A stretch of 64,000 nt of DNA from Eudromia elegans (lineage: Eukaryota; Chordata; Aves; Tinamiformes; Tinamidae). Made by a program: the position numbers and the translations under genes. The notes under the pieces were generated by a model that made no database searches, was not told the origin of the DNA, and saw nothing but the letters and a program-made list of their open reading frames with translations. The stretch spans positions 4,643,562 through 4,707,561 of the forward strand of contig PTEX01000003.1 of the NCBI GenBank assembly GCA_003342815.1. Reading direction: 5' to 3'. Shown here piece by piece: positions 50,170 through 62,149 of the stretch (its first letter is position 1; every line of letters starts with the position of its first letter).

Positions 50170-51060
50170 CGTACGAACAGCTGTTGTTAGACGCTGGGGT
50201 TCGGAACGCGGACTGCTGCCGCAGAAAGGCTGCCGAAGGCACCTCCTGCCCCGGGAGGACGTGACGGGCCGTTACCGCCCGTTACTGCCGCCCGAGGGAG
50301 CCCCGCACCACCCCCAGGAGCCGCCGCCGTTGCCGCCTCAGCACCGCCCCGCACCGCCGGGTGGTCACGTGCGTTAGCGACAGCCAATGGCAGCGCGGCG
50401 GGGCGGCCCGCGCGGCGCCCATTGGCGGCGGCGCGGCGGGGCGGGGCGGGCGCGGTCGTCAGCTGCGCGCCGCGCTATAACAACAAAGGGCGGCGGGGCG
50501 AGCGGTGCCGGGCGGTGGTGAGTGCGGCTCGGGACGGGCCTTTCCTGCGGGCGGAGAGGGCAGCGGCCGCCGCCGCTGCTACAGGGGTCTCCCGGCCGCC
50601 CCCCCCCTTGTGCCGCGCCGCCGGGCGCTGCGGTGCTGCGCGTTCCCCGCGCAGAGGCGACAAGACGCGACCCGGACCGGCCCGTTTCTCCGCAGTGCGC
50701 GGCGCTCCTGGCTCTCCAGCCGCGGCCCCGCCGGGCTGCGACGGCCGCCGGCCCTGTCCCGCCGCCGTTCCGGGCGGGAGTGACGCGCGGGGAGCGGCGC
50801 TGCGGAGCCGCCTGGCGGCCGCTGCGGGCAGTGGAGCCGGCAGCTCGGGTGGCCTCGGCGCCGGGGTCGAGCCCGGCCCCGCTCTGGCGGCTCTTTGGGG
50901 TTAACGGCGGCGCGGGGCTGCCGTGCCCCGGAGCGGGAGCCTGCCGGGTGCCTTTGCGCCTCCCTGCGGGGGGCTGAGGGCGGCCGCAACCCGGGGGGCG
51001 GCGCGGGGGGAGCTGCGAGCGCAGCTGGGGGTGTGCTGTGGGGTGCCAGCCCGTGTAGAG
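50170..51060 (+). promoter_or_regulatory. TP53INP1: TP53INP1 CpG-island promoter
   Basis: Dense CpG island with an ordered set of promoter elements on the plus strand: an E-box GTCACGTG at 50364-50371, a CCAAT box at 50384-50388, an inverted CCAAT (ATTGG) at 50421-50425, GC boxes at about 50438-50450 and a TATA-like TATAA at 50476-50480. This predicts a start site near 50505. A donor-like GTGAGT lies at 50518, which would make exon 1 very short, so the first exon boundary is unresolved. The gene is known as a p53, p73 and E2F1 target, but I did not spot a clear p53 element here. The CACGTG box is of the type bound by TFEB/USF/MYC. Confidence 0.8.
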
Positions 51061-51092
51061 GAAAATGTAACCTCTCGTCTCTCTCCTCCCAG

Positions 51093-51207
51093 CCAGGCTT
51101 TGTGCCAGAAGGGTTATGGATAGAGGCAGAAGGTGACTGGAAAGTTGCAGGCTGCATGCTCTGCCTAGAGTGCTATTCACTCACCCACGGCAAGTTCTGT
51201 CTGTGCT
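51093..51207 (+). other. TP53INP1: Candidate untranslated exon of TP53INP1
   Basis: A strong acceptor (CTCTCGTCTCTCTCCTCCCAG, split across 51072-51092) and a donor TGCT|GTAAGT at 51208 enclose 115 bases just past the CpG island. It could be a 5' untranslated exon joined to the coding exon at 53174. This is a splice-signal prediction only. Confidence 0.4.
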
Positions 51208-53173
51208 GTAAGTGTTTAAGCCTTTCCGAGGAGATGCGTCGTAACAGCTCTGTGTGGGAGTCCTGTGTTTCCTTAGAAAATCTGCCTGGGTTTTGTAGCG
51301 CTTGTAGTTAAAAAGCTTTCCTGCTGATCAGTGAAAACTGGATAGTAACAGCAAATAAAAGCTCCTGCTGCTGCATCTGGTTGCTGCAGATTTAAGAGAC
51401 AGAGATAACTCGTTGTCTGCCTACTTTCCCACATACTTGACTATAGTGGTCACATTTCTAATCTCTTCTTATATGGTCTAAGACTTCTGATTATTCTTCT
51501 AGCTTGAGTCTGAATCTGTCTGGGTGTTGGACTTCTGCAAGTGTGGTACTAAGAACTAGATTCAGACTTAAGCTGAGGCCTTAGCAGTGCTGAATGGAGC
51601 TAATGGATTAGCCTCTAGTATAAGAGTGTTGACTGAAAAATATTGCCTGTTACCTCATTTTGCCTTTTTATGCAACAAGACAATATTGTTGTCATGCACT
51701 CAATATGTTATCTGTAATACTCTTTCATGATAAATGTAGCTGAGTCAATTGTTCCTATTTAAGAGTTATCAAGTACCTGATTTCTTAAATTACACTACAC
51801 CTCTCCATATTGCTTTTCACTTGAAGTCAAAATTGTCTCTAATCTTATCTTCCTGTGCCGTTCCAGTAAGGAGGTAGCTACACTAATGTCTGTGTGTAAG
51901 GATCAGTGTTGCAGGAAGCAGTTGCTCGTTGCCACACTTAACAATTAACTGGTGGGGTCTGGTCTTCTGGGTTGAGACTGCGTAGGAGGCAGAAATGACC
52001 CTTTAGTGTGGACTCAGCAAAGTATAATGGCATTCAGTAACATTTTGTGGATTTATATATAAAAATGGCTGATTGTGTTGGGAAATCTTTCTTTGCTGAC
52101 ATGCTCTCTGTGTCTGTGGAGACATTCTTGCCCTTACATGAATATCTTTTCCCCCTATATAATTATTAAAAATGGATATTTAATCTCTAGTTGTCCAAAC
52201 ATACTGTGGTGATTCCAATACAATTTTGGTGAAATTCTTAATTTGTAGTTAAATCACTAGATTTATCACTCCTATGTAGCATTCAAATTATTTATTTAGC
52301 TATTTCATGGCTTCTGTTTATTGACTCAGTACATAAGTATTTTGAGCGCAAGTATGGTTGGTTTGGGAAGGCTAGATGTTGAACTTGTCAGTAGTTAAAG
52401 GTTTTTTGGTCTTAATTTTCAAATGTAAATAGAGTTCAGGCCTACAGTGATTGTTCTTAAATGTATATTTAGGGAAATACAATACTGAGAAATTGTTGCT
52501 TTTAATTGAAATATACAGAAACTACTCTTTCCCTACATAATTAGACACCTGCTGTGGAAAAAAACTCCCCTGGTAGCTATGCACTGAGTGTGCTTTGAAC
52601 CTGAAGACAGTTTGTTCTTTCCTATGAACTGGCAGGCAGCAGCGATCATGTGTGATAAGAGAAGGGAAAACTGCTGCCTTGGGCACCACGGGGTGCCTTC
52701 AGGACTCTCGGGGGTGCATCTGTGTGTGCTGAAGTGTGAGGCTCTCTGAACAGAGCAGATGCAGTTTGCTGCTTCAGTCCGTGCACTTGCCCTTCATGCC
52801 TTTCCCTCTGTGTGGGAGGAAGATGGGAGAGATGAAGGCCTCCGATGCAGCATCTCTGTATGAATGTCCTCATGTGCCATTGACATGAGAGAACAGGGAT
52901 TGGGAGCCAGATAGACCTTTGCATGGGAGGAGGATCAAGGAGGAAGGCTGACAGCTCTGTGAGGGGAGATAGGGTTTCCTGTGCTGTCTAGCTGGTGGGG
53001 AATGAGGAGTGCTAGTGAGGCTGCGTTTCCTGCTAGGAAATACTTTCTCTGCTGTCTCAAACTGGACTAATAAAAGGTTGGAGGCAGGGGGTTGGCACTT
53101 GTATTTTTTTTTCCCTACTGTTTGTTCCATAGGGATATTGTTTTGTCATTAAGCCCCTGTCATCTTTTTGCAG

Positions 53174-53345
53174 GTCTCACATGAACTGTGTGCCAGTCAT
53201 GATTCTGCATGTCCTGTACCTAAGCTGATAAAGTGTCTACGCACTCTGCTGCCAAGTCTGTGCCAGTCTGCTAATACAGTGTGAGCTGTGCCTTGAACCT
53301 TGGACGTAAGGACGTACAAACCAAAGTCTCTTTCCTGCCTTAGTA
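53174..53345 (+). other. TP53INP1: TP53INP1 5' UTR, part of the first coding exon
   Basis: An acceptor, CATCTTTTTGCAG, ends at 53173, and 172 bases of leader precede the ATG at 53346. The leader contains upstream ATGs, which could dampen translation. Confidence 0.6.
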
Positions 53346-53457
53346 ATGTTCCGGCGGCTAAATAACATGTTCATGGGGGAGATTGATAGCTTGTCCAACC
53401 AGGAGCCTGAGTTCAGTGAGAAAGAAGATGAAGAATGGATTTTGGTTGATTTTCTAG
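53346..53457 (+). CDS. TP53INP1: TP53INP1 coding exon A (N terminus, LIR)
   Basis: Residues 1-37 plus one base of D38. Contains the LC3-interacting motif W-I-L-V with acidic residues directly before it. Donor CTAG|GTAAGA. Reading on past the donor gives an unrelated tail and a stop. Confidence 0.95.
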
Positions 53458-56400
53458 GTAAGATATCTGTAAAAAACTATTTCTGCCTACTTCCTGCTGT
53501 AGCTTTGTTTGTCATCTTTCCAAAGAAAGATACTAGTGACTCAGAAGGATCTTAACCTAAGCTAAAACAGTGGGGGTTAAAGTGTGAGGTGCTTTCCAAA
53601 CAAACCTACCAAACATGTTATGTAAGCTGATGAGAAGGTGATGTCATGTGTATAAGCTTGGCACTTGGGCTTCAGCAGAACCATTTGTACAGATAAAACT
53701 TTTGACTTATTACACAATTGTATTGCTTTACTGATAACAGTTGTCTTGTGTGTCTAACATGGACTGTCAGGGAACTCCCTTTCCCCTCCCCTTGCTTGTA
53801 AAAGTTTTTGTGTACATGCTGATAGTGGCTTATTAATGTTCCTTTGTTTTTTGTATCTGGTTTCTGACTACATATGACCTTGCTGTTTTCGATTCTCTGC
53901 AACCACCAACATCCATGGCATCTTCCCGACCTCCTACTGGCTGCCTCCAGCAGACACTTGCACTAGCTGCTCCACAGAGGAAGAGGACATCACCAAGCCC
54001 TCTGCTGCAGACAGCTCGCCCGTCTTCCCTTGTTTGCCCGCTCCCTTGGAATGCTTGCCAGAGGCTACAGAGTCCTGTTTCATCCAGTTTGATTCATGCC
54101 CCATGGAGGAGAGCTGGTTTATTACCCCTCCCCCATGTTTTACTGCAGGTGGATTAACCGCTATAAAAGTGGAAACCAGTCCTTTGGAAAACCTCCTGAT
54201 TGAGCATCCCAGCATGTCCGTGTATGCTGTCCATAATACTTGCCACAGCCTTAATGAGAGTAGCTGTGGAAAGGAGGAGTTTCACAGCCCAGGTAGTCCC
54301 AGGTATGTCTGATTTTTCTCCTGCCAAACAAAACTACTTGCCAAGCACCTCTGCCACTAAATATATCTGGTTTCTACTTGTTTAGCTCAGACACTTAATA
54401 CTGAATTTTCCAGCTTATTTCAGAGCAAGTGAATAAAGCATGAATGCTGCATAAGTGGGGGTAAGGTGGTGAGAGCTTCATGCCTGCTTAGACAAATCTT
54501 ACGCAAGATGACTGTGCCAGAAAATAGTTGGATATTTTTGAACCATCAGATTGCTTAGTTAAACACTAAAATGGATGTGTTTGAGGCCTGTTTCCTCATA
54601 AAACACTCTCCAGTCCTGTTGAAATTGATGGCAATAAGTTATGGAGCTGATGGTCTAAACTAGAAAGCACTTTGGCCCCTCCGTAGCCTCTGTTTTGTTT
54701 ATGAAAAACATTAGTCAGTGCCTCTTTAGTCACATTAAGGTGAAAGATCCTTTCCCCATTTTGATTGAGTCGTAGTGGTGGTTTTGGACACAAACTGATC
54801 CAGTGGTAAGTCAGGGTTTGACTTGTTTCACAAACCAAACTGAATTTTCACCAAACTTACTGCTTACAAACTGACTTGGTAAGCCTCTTATTTTTAGAGA
54901 CGTCGGAAACTTTGCTGCTAGGTTTTAGGTTGGCTAGGTAAAGAGCCAACTGTAGAAAATGACTGCAGACTTATGGTTGTAATTATTTTATTGGTGTTAG
55001 ACGTGTGGTCTATACCTTTATACAAACAGAGTATATACATGTATGTGTAAATATAGTATTGGGGAGGGGAGCATCAAGACTCCACTCTTGCCCATGTGTA
55101 CATTTGTGAATCTTGGTTAGCAATGAAGATGGACTGATCTTTCTTTGTGGTGCTTACTGTTAGAAGCAATTAAAACTTGTAGTATAGTGAGCTTTGTCAT
55201 ACAGAAAACAGTGACAATGTAGTGGTGAAATTGTGCCAGAGACTGAAGTTGTTCCCTGCCTGTTAATTTACAAATAGGGCCTTGCTCTATTTGAAACTGC
55301 TAGTTCAAATAAATGGCTGACTTTGTTATGAGATGACATTTACTGCTGTATATTGTTGAATATACACTGACAGAAATTTCCTGTCCTATAAGGTTAAGGA
55401 TCTGATTATTTAGGAAGAATAGCTTGCAGCTCTGAGCATTAAAGATCTGAATTAGTTTAAATTGTATGAAGGTTCTGAGTACACGGCCTCCCTAAAAACT
55501 AGGGTCTGAGGAAATCTGCAGACGAACTATATCCTGCTAGGCATGATGCAATCTAGTCCAAAGATGGGCCAGTTTATCTTACACTGTTAATCTCCAGTAG
55601 GCAGTAACAAGCAGAGTCATTTTACTGACATTTTTAGTGATCTTTTTGAAGTAAGAATGGAGGTATAAATTTATTCTAGGGGCTAATCTTGCAGTGTGTT
55701 AAGCAGCTAAAACACTTGGATGTGTTGGGAAGCTAAGGTGTGTGGCAAGTGTCTTCCTACTGAGTTTGGTGGTGTTGCTTCATTGGAGAATCTAGCTTTC
55801 TCTGTGTGAGAATTGCTTTGGGTGGCAAACATGGGTATACACTAAGTCTAAAGCTGCAGTAAGGTACAGAAATGGGGGAAATCAATGACACTGATAATGC
55901 ATAAAGTTTCTAAAGCTGTTTGAAATCTAGTGATTTAATGGTTGGCCATTTAACATTGTAGGGCCAAGAAAAGCTGCTTAAGGCACACTGGCACAGTAAG
56001 TACTACTATTCTGGGACTTGTTTGATTAGTCTGCTAGCAATACTGCTTTCTTTAGAGCCTTCTATGCCAAAACAATACTGTTTTTAAGACTAATCTTTGT
56101 GCCAAATGATGTTACTAGATCAAGCCTAACTACGTCTGCTTTAACAAGCCAAACATGCTAAGTGCAGAAATTTATTTAAAATTAAATGGGAGAACTGAAT
56201 CCTTTTAATTTTTCTGGCGGTCTCTTCATATGATACAATTAGCAGGGCACTTCAGCTAAAATAGATGCTGGGGGCACGTCAATGTAATAGCAACAGCTTT
56301 AGACCTAGCCCCTCTAAAGGGACATTTTGACCATGTTGATAAAGACTAATCAGCAGTGTTCTCCAGTGCCTGGGGGTCACTAGTGCCAGGCCACCAAGAG

Positions 56401-58641
56401 CAACAACTAAGATACCAGATGCCATGTTTCAGAGGAGTCCATGGCCTTCTAGCAACTTAAGCAACCTCTGCTATCCCAGCTTTCATCTTAGAAAGATGGC
56501 AGATAAAAAGTGTTGGTTTACAAGCAGGTGCTGGAAGGCTATTTGATAGCAAAGGGAAAAGGCTGAAGTATCTTGGATCAACAGACTTTTTCCTCTTCTA
56601 TGGAAGAAATCTCTACTTGCTCCCTGTAAAACCCTTTTCGGAGCAAAAGGATGTTGCATAAATTTCCCATCTCTTTGAGTTAGCCATGTTTGCTCCTTAG
56701 TAAGCCACAGTGCTGTACTGGCAGTTGATCTTCATGAGCTTAATGACATGAAGCAAAGGCATGTTCAGGAAATGCCCATCCTAACAGCAAGAGGTGTTGA
56801 GGCTGCTTGACTCCTTACAGAATTCCTTAGTAGTGCCTCAGTGGGAGCTCTAGTTCCAGCACTGCTGAGTGTGTTAAATAATAATTGCCATGTCTAGAAA
56901 ACAGTAGCTCTGTATTTGTAGAGACAATGTAAGCTCAATATAAGCTGAAGTACTGTAATTTGTGTAGGAAAAGACTGCTTGCAAGCTACTGCAAATTGAT
57001 TTGGGCTAACTTGCTCCTCTTTGTTTCTTGCTTTGTGTTTCTCATGTTAAGTCTAAGACACTGTCTGAACAAACAGGAAAGCCTGTGTGTCATGCGTGGT
57101 TTCTCTTGTTGTGTACCTCGGTCCTTTTAACTGCAGCTACCCAGGGCAGTGAAAGCAAGTGGATTTTAATATTTGAAAGAGGAGAGAGGTGGGGGGAAGA
57201 AAAAGGGCAGGGTTTTCTAGGAGTAAGGCTTCCTTCTGACAATGAGTGTCCTGTACAGCGTGGCCCAGAGAGGGGGGCAAAGGGCCTCAGTCCTGTGCCA
57301 GTGACATGTGTGGCCCCTAGCTCCTTCTTGGGAGCAAGGATGGCAGGATGGATGGGGCCATGGCAGGCCAGGCCAGGCTCTTCTCATGGACTTTCCACTA
57401 GATCACAAAGACCTTAAACAATAAGTGCAAGTTTAACCAGGCAAAGGCTCTGTCCTTGGTTAGCAGCTATGTTAGTGCTGAAAAACAGACTTCCCAAGAG
57501 GGCTTTTGCTCATGCTTGAGCAAGCCGCAGTCCTCACAGCCTTCTTTTCTTGGCATCAGGTGCAGACTAGTAGTTGTCCCCTGGCAGTGGGTGAGAGGAA
57601 GAAATACCTTCTGCTACATGATTAATGTGGCGCACAGACTTGGGATTTGCTTTATTTTTAAATCTGCCAAGCTATTTTTATCTTCACTTGAGAAGCTTCA
57701 GGAAACACCAGTGATTGTTCTGTGAAGTAGGGACATCCTTTTTCAACGTGTCAGTCCCTGCTTGCATTGGCTGCTCTCTTAACTAGTGCATGATGGAGTA
57801 GGCATTCACAAAATCTGCTGACTCTTTACTCATGAAATCAGAGGTCTGGTTGAGGAAAGTTGCTTTTAAGCTATTTCCAGGGTGCCATAACTGCTTTATC
57901 TCTCCTATTTTTGCATATGAATGTGACTTGGATTTACTTGCATGGCTACCAATCCAAACAAGCATCTCTGCTAGCCCGTTTCCTATTTTCAGTCCAAATA
58001 AATTGTGTCCAATATGATCTTTTAAGCCAGACATTGTCTGGTGAGTAAATCCAAGTGTTCTCCAGACCAGTCAGGGTGACACTGCCTCTGATTTCCTCAT
58101 CTTACAGTTTAAGGCTGGAGGGGTGGGAGGTGGAAGGGCATGATAGCATAATATGCTAGATGAGCACAGGCTGCATTACCTTGAAGAGGAGAAGGCGAGT
58201 TAGCAAAAACAAGCATTGCTTTTCAGCATGATTTTCTAAATTTGGCTTAGCATCAGCCCAAATCTTTGCCCGCTGTAGTAGCATAAGGGTTCCCTTTTGA
58301 AATGCTGACTGTCACCACTAATGTTTTCATACCCTCTTTATAACGTTGATTCGTTTTTCAAGGAGACTGATATGTGCTTGTCCTGTTTTAGAATGGAGGC
58401 CCGAAATGAAGTGGGACAGCGCGTTCACTGCTATGTGGCAACTCTTACTACTCGTTCAAGCTTTCTGGAAAAAAACAAGAGCTTTCGTCCTACCCGCTGG
58501 ATAAAGGAGCATAACGAGAGACTCTGTCCCACCAGGAACGGTCTCCGGCGCCAGAATCTCGCCAGGGATGGCCACTCCCGGCAGATCAAGCACAGCGGAC
58601 TGTTTGTTCACCAGCCTTGCCAGCGTCAGTTCAATTACTGA
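53346..58641 (+). CDS. TP53INP1: TP53INP1, p53-inducible nuclear protein 1 (3 coding exons)
   Basis: Stress-induced adaptor protein: in the nucleus (PML bodies) it works with HIPK2 to promote p53 phosphorylation and p53/p73 activity; in the cytoplasm it binds LC3/GABARAP proteins in autophagy. Coding exons 53346-53457, 53954-54302 and 58392-58641 join in frame to 236 codons; human beta isoform has 240. The N terminus MFRRLNNMF leads into the acidic EKEDEEWILVDFL, whose W31-I-L-V34 is the LC3-interacting motif. A PEST-like region follows, then the hallmark block SCPMEESWFITPPPCFTAGG (85-104) and ENLLIEHPSMSVYAVHN (116-132). The C terminus has the basic family block FRPTRWIKEHNER and ends QPCQRQFNY. 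The acidic run near residue 46 (EEED) is shorter than in human, accounting for the length difference. Splice sites are GT-AG; exon 3 has a tandem acceptor. The gene is intact. Confidence 0.97.
53954..54302 (+). CDS. TP53INP1: TP53INP1 coding exon B (central region)
   Basis: Completes D38 and codes up to residue 153 plus two bases of R154. The acceptor reads CCTCCAGCAG|ACACTTG. The start at 53954 gives DTCT as in human; use of the CAG three bases earlier would insert an alanine. Donor CCCAG|GTATGT. This exon was partly hidden because neighbouring frames are also open. Confidence 0.94.
54303..58391 (+). other. TP53INP1: TP53INP1 last intron
   Basis: 4.1-kb intron between coding exons B and C. 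No other exon or repeat recognised. In mammals an alternative exon in this position produces the short alpha isoform; none could be picked out from sequence alone. Retention of the intron start would add two residues (Y-V) after R154 and then stop. Confidence 0.6.
58392..58641 (+). CDS. TP53INP1: TP53INP1 coding exon C (C terminus) with stop
   Basis: Completes R154 and codes residues 155-236, MEARNEVGQRVHCYVATL through RQFNY, then TGA at 58639-58641. Acceptor TGTTTTAG. This exon defines the longer beta isoform; I could not identify the alternative exon of the alpha form in the preceding 4.1-kb intron. Confidence 0.95.
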
Positions 58642-58760
58642 GGGCTCTCATGGTTTTAATCTACTTTGTGCTTTTTCTAGGTTGCTTTTGTTTTCATGCG
58701 TAGGTAATAAGTGTGGTCAATCTGAAGCTGATCATCAGTTCCTCAGCCACAATCATTATT

Positions 58761-58767
58761 AGCATTA
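58761..58767 (+). promoter_or_regulatory. TP53INP1: miR-155 seed match in the TP53INP1 3' UTR
   Basis: AGCATTA, a 7-mer complementary to bases 2-8 of miR-155, sits 120 bases after the stop codon. Mammalian TP53INP1 is an established miR-155 target, so the match is likely functional; conservation of the position was not checked. Confidence 0.6.
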
Positions 58768-61700
58768 CGCTTGTTTGAAATGACACGTGCATCCCCAAAC
58801 ATCTTGCTGTGAGTCCTAAATGATGATGTTAAGTATCAGTGTCTTGGAAGCCTATCAGTACAATAGCTTGTGTGATGTTTTTATAAACTATGGTGTGTAA
58901 ATGGGTTTTTAGTTGGTATTTTAAAGAAACTTTTAACTGGTGGAAAAATTGGTTACACTTTTGCATTAATCAAACTGGAGTTAGAAAATTTGAGGTTAGC
59001 AATATGCTTTAATGACCGGAACTTGACAGCTTGTATATTTACATTCAGCATATATGATTACATGCTAACAAGAAAAGCTATAGCTGCCAATGGATATTAC
59101 GTAGCTGTACTGAGCTCTTACAAGAAGGAATCTGGTCTGCATTGCCTAGTACCTGCTTGAGGTTAGGAGTGGAGTCAGTAGGTGTCAGATCTTTTCTGAT
59201 ACCCGTAGGAAGTAGTTAAAGCGTCCCCAATATTTCTGCAGTGCAATGTGACACTGGTGTTACAGATGCAGTACCTCACAGTGGAGTGAAGGGAGAAGTA
59301 GACCTATGGGATAAGTATAGACATACAATCCAGAGCCAAACTTTATCTAGTAGTTTGAGTCCTCTTTTCTCTCTTAAGGTCTTGCTATGTTTTTTTCCTG
59401 CACTCTTCTGTCCTTGGAAAAAGGTTTAAAAACAAAGAACAAACTAACCTGTTGAGTTAAATCTTTAGTCCATTTGAGGGAAAAAAAGGGATGTCAGCTG
59501 TTCTGTCTTAATTAAGCTGATGGATGGCTACTGAACTGCTAATTGCTGTTAGGTTGTGTCTTCTCTACACGTTGAGAGTTGGTCAAAAATAACTAGATGG
59601 AAGAATATATCAGAAGTTCTCCTAATTCTCTCTCAGCTAAAATAATGCTGCATTAACATCTCCTGGTCAGCCTGTGACAGGAAGAAGCACTCTGAAAAAC
59701 AGCCCTAGAGGACTAACTGTAGTGACAGCAGGATATATAGAAACCTCAGGTATATCAGCAGTGGTGGTTTTCCTATTTGATCTCAGGCATTTGGTGGGGT
59801 GGACTGGATATAAGTACCAGTAGGAAGGAGGAGCTATTCCAGACTATCAGATGTTTTTTCTACATGTTGCTTGAAGTAGGCAGATACTCAAAAGGTAAAG
59901 TTTTGGTGTTTGATGTAGCTGCATGGTGTATTGAACTCTGTCAGATCAACCTGGGATTTGGGTTAAGTGATTGTAGAAGGAAGCAAGCAGTCACAGAAGA
60001 AAGGGAGAAAAATATTGAAACACTTGCTCTTATTTCCTTCTTATCAGTGCTTCGTGTGACTTGCTGTTTTCCTGCACTTAAGTTCTAAAGTGGTAAAGTA
60101 TTAACATTATATTCAACCATGTCTTCCAGTAGTTCTTACACAGAAGCTGGTGTAAGAAGTCAGGTGGGAAGCCTTTAAAGTTAGGTAAGATCACTAATGT
60201 GAATTATTCTATACCTGCAGTATGTTTTTCAATTTGGCTGAAAGTCTTAATTTCTCAGAAGCAAAATTTGAGCAATTTAAATGTAATTCACGTAGCCAGC
60301 TTTGCACTCACTGCGCATGGAACTGCTGTGGCATGTACATGGTGTACAGAAAACAGCTCTTGCAGCCTCTGTTTTGCTGCAGAAGCAGTGCCTTCCTGGG
60401 TCAAATAGGATTGTTACACACCTGACTCTTGTCAACACGCATCTGCGAGACCCAGCAGTGCTTTCCTGGCTACATGTTGATGATTAGACTCGCATGTGGA
60501 CTGTGAAAGAAAACCCAACCAGTTACGCAGAGGTTTTGTTAACACTCTTTTCAGCCATGTGTGCTGGTGTTCGTACAGCAGGTCCAAATACTCCGGCTTG
60601 TTTGTCTGCAAACAGCTGTAGTTTCACCAGCCCCTTGTCCAGTCACTGACAAATACTCTTACTTGCCCAGATTAGCTACCTGTACCACTCCCAACTCTAA
60701 CTTATATTTCCTTTTCCTCACTGCCGGCTTTCTAGCTCAGGAAAAAATCCTGTTTTGTGTTCCTTTTTTTATATATAAGCAACTATTCTCCTTCAGCTTT
60801 AATTTTTCTTAAAGTTAAATGAAGGAAGGAGTCTCCACCTCCCTGTCTTGGAAGGAGCAAGAAATCCTTTCTCTTTTAATGGAGAGATGGAGTCAAGAGT
60901 ATAAAGGCTCCCAGGTAGTAGAATGAGAGTCTTGGTTGAGGTGTGTGTGTGTGTGGTTTTTTTTTTTTAAAGTAGACAAGTAAATGCAACTTTAGACTGC
61001 TCCTAGAATTGGGAGAGACGGATCTTTTTATACTACATTGCTAGATAACTTTCTGGTGATGAAAGCCTATATCTTTCAGGATATAATCTGTTCTGTTGCA
61101 CAAAGCTGTGCTTCTCAATTTGTAATATTGGAAGCTATATTACTGTGTGAGAGAGTACTGCATCAATGGCTTTTTGTTAATTTGTTTTGCCTATTTATGT
61201 TGGTCTAGCCCCATTTTGTGCCTGGAGCTGTTGGGCAATTAGATTTGTTTTGGTTTTCTGTTTTGATAGTGAACTGTGTGGCATTTTATATGGTTTTGAA
61301 TTATATTATGGTATGTTTGGATTTTTTTTTCTCTTGTAAAAGTGGAGGCCTTGCGCTGTCTCAGATACCGGTTGATACTCATGAACCTTACTGAAACTGT
61401 TTTCATATGTGTTGGTCAATAGACAGACTTGCATTTTAAACAAAACTGTGCCTTCTAGGTGTAACTTTACACAGCAAACTTGAAGATTCAAAAGGGACAT
61501 TTCAGTTATGATTAATACTGTACATTCAGACTATGCATTTATGGCAGCTTCTTTCCAGAGCCACTTCTCTATTTGTAGCAGTCCTTTTGATACTGAAGAA
61601 TGTCTGGCTCTTACTTTTAATAGTTTAATACAGGCTGAAAAAATGACAAAATATAGCACTTTGCCAAAAAAAAGCATTGCTTAACCAGTGTGTATTTACT

Positions 61701-61771
61701 AAAGCAATTTCTGTATTTGTTTTCATGGTGCATCACTCACACCATGGGGAATCATTATGATCTTAACTCTC

Positions 61772-61777
61772 AATAAA
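61772..61777 (+). terminator. TP53INP1: Polyadenylation signal of TP53INP1
   Basis: AATAAA, followed within 30 bases by a GT/T-rich stretch (TCTGGTCTTTT at about 61797-61807), which is the expected downstream element. Cleavage is expected near 61790-61800. Confidence 0.75.
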
Positions 61778-62149
61778 AATGGCCTATGAAAAACAATCTG
61801 GTCTTTTATCTTACGAATGTGTTAAATTGTGACCATCTGAGCACACCATGGCTATGGCAGGAAGGACTCAGTGGCTGCTGGGCCACCTTCTCTGATGCCT
61901 CCCTCCGTTCAGTGTCCTTGGCTGCCCCCCAGCCAAGACCTTTTCCCCAGCCTCTGTTGCTAACAGGTACGTGGCAGTGATGGTCAGTCTGATGCTGCCC
62001 CTGGGGTGCTGTTGCCCACGTGGGCTTGGTCGTACCTGAGATACTGGATTGAATATGCAGCATGTTGCAACAAGCTCTGCCGCTGTCCATGCATCCAGAA
62101 ATCTCATTCATGTAATGGAGTTACTACCTTAAAATATTTTGTGTGTTGG

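Larger units (their letters stand above)
58642..61795 (+). other. TP53INP1: TP53INP1 3' UTR
   Basis: The sequence after the stop codon is AT-rich and without recognisable exons or repeats up to a canonical AATAAA at 61772-61777, giving a 3' UTR of about 3.1 kb, similar in scale to the mammalian gene. It carries a miR-155 seed match (58761-58767) and a miR-17/93/106-type GCACTTT (61656-61662). A (GT)n run with a T tract lies at about 60940-60970. The exact cleavage site is estimated. Confidence 0.75.

Noticed and set aside
50197-50210. B-box-like GGTTCGG resembling a tRNA promoter
   Set aside because: No cloverleaf, A box or T-loop partner could be fitted around it.
50374-51180. 268-codon minus-strand frame over the TP53INP1 island
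   Set aside because: Same GC-composition effect; the island contains plus-strand promoter elements, and frames in several phases are open at once.
54034-54312. A short separate gene starting at an internal ATG
   Set aside because: This is the 3' part of TP53INP1 coding exon B read from an internal methionine.
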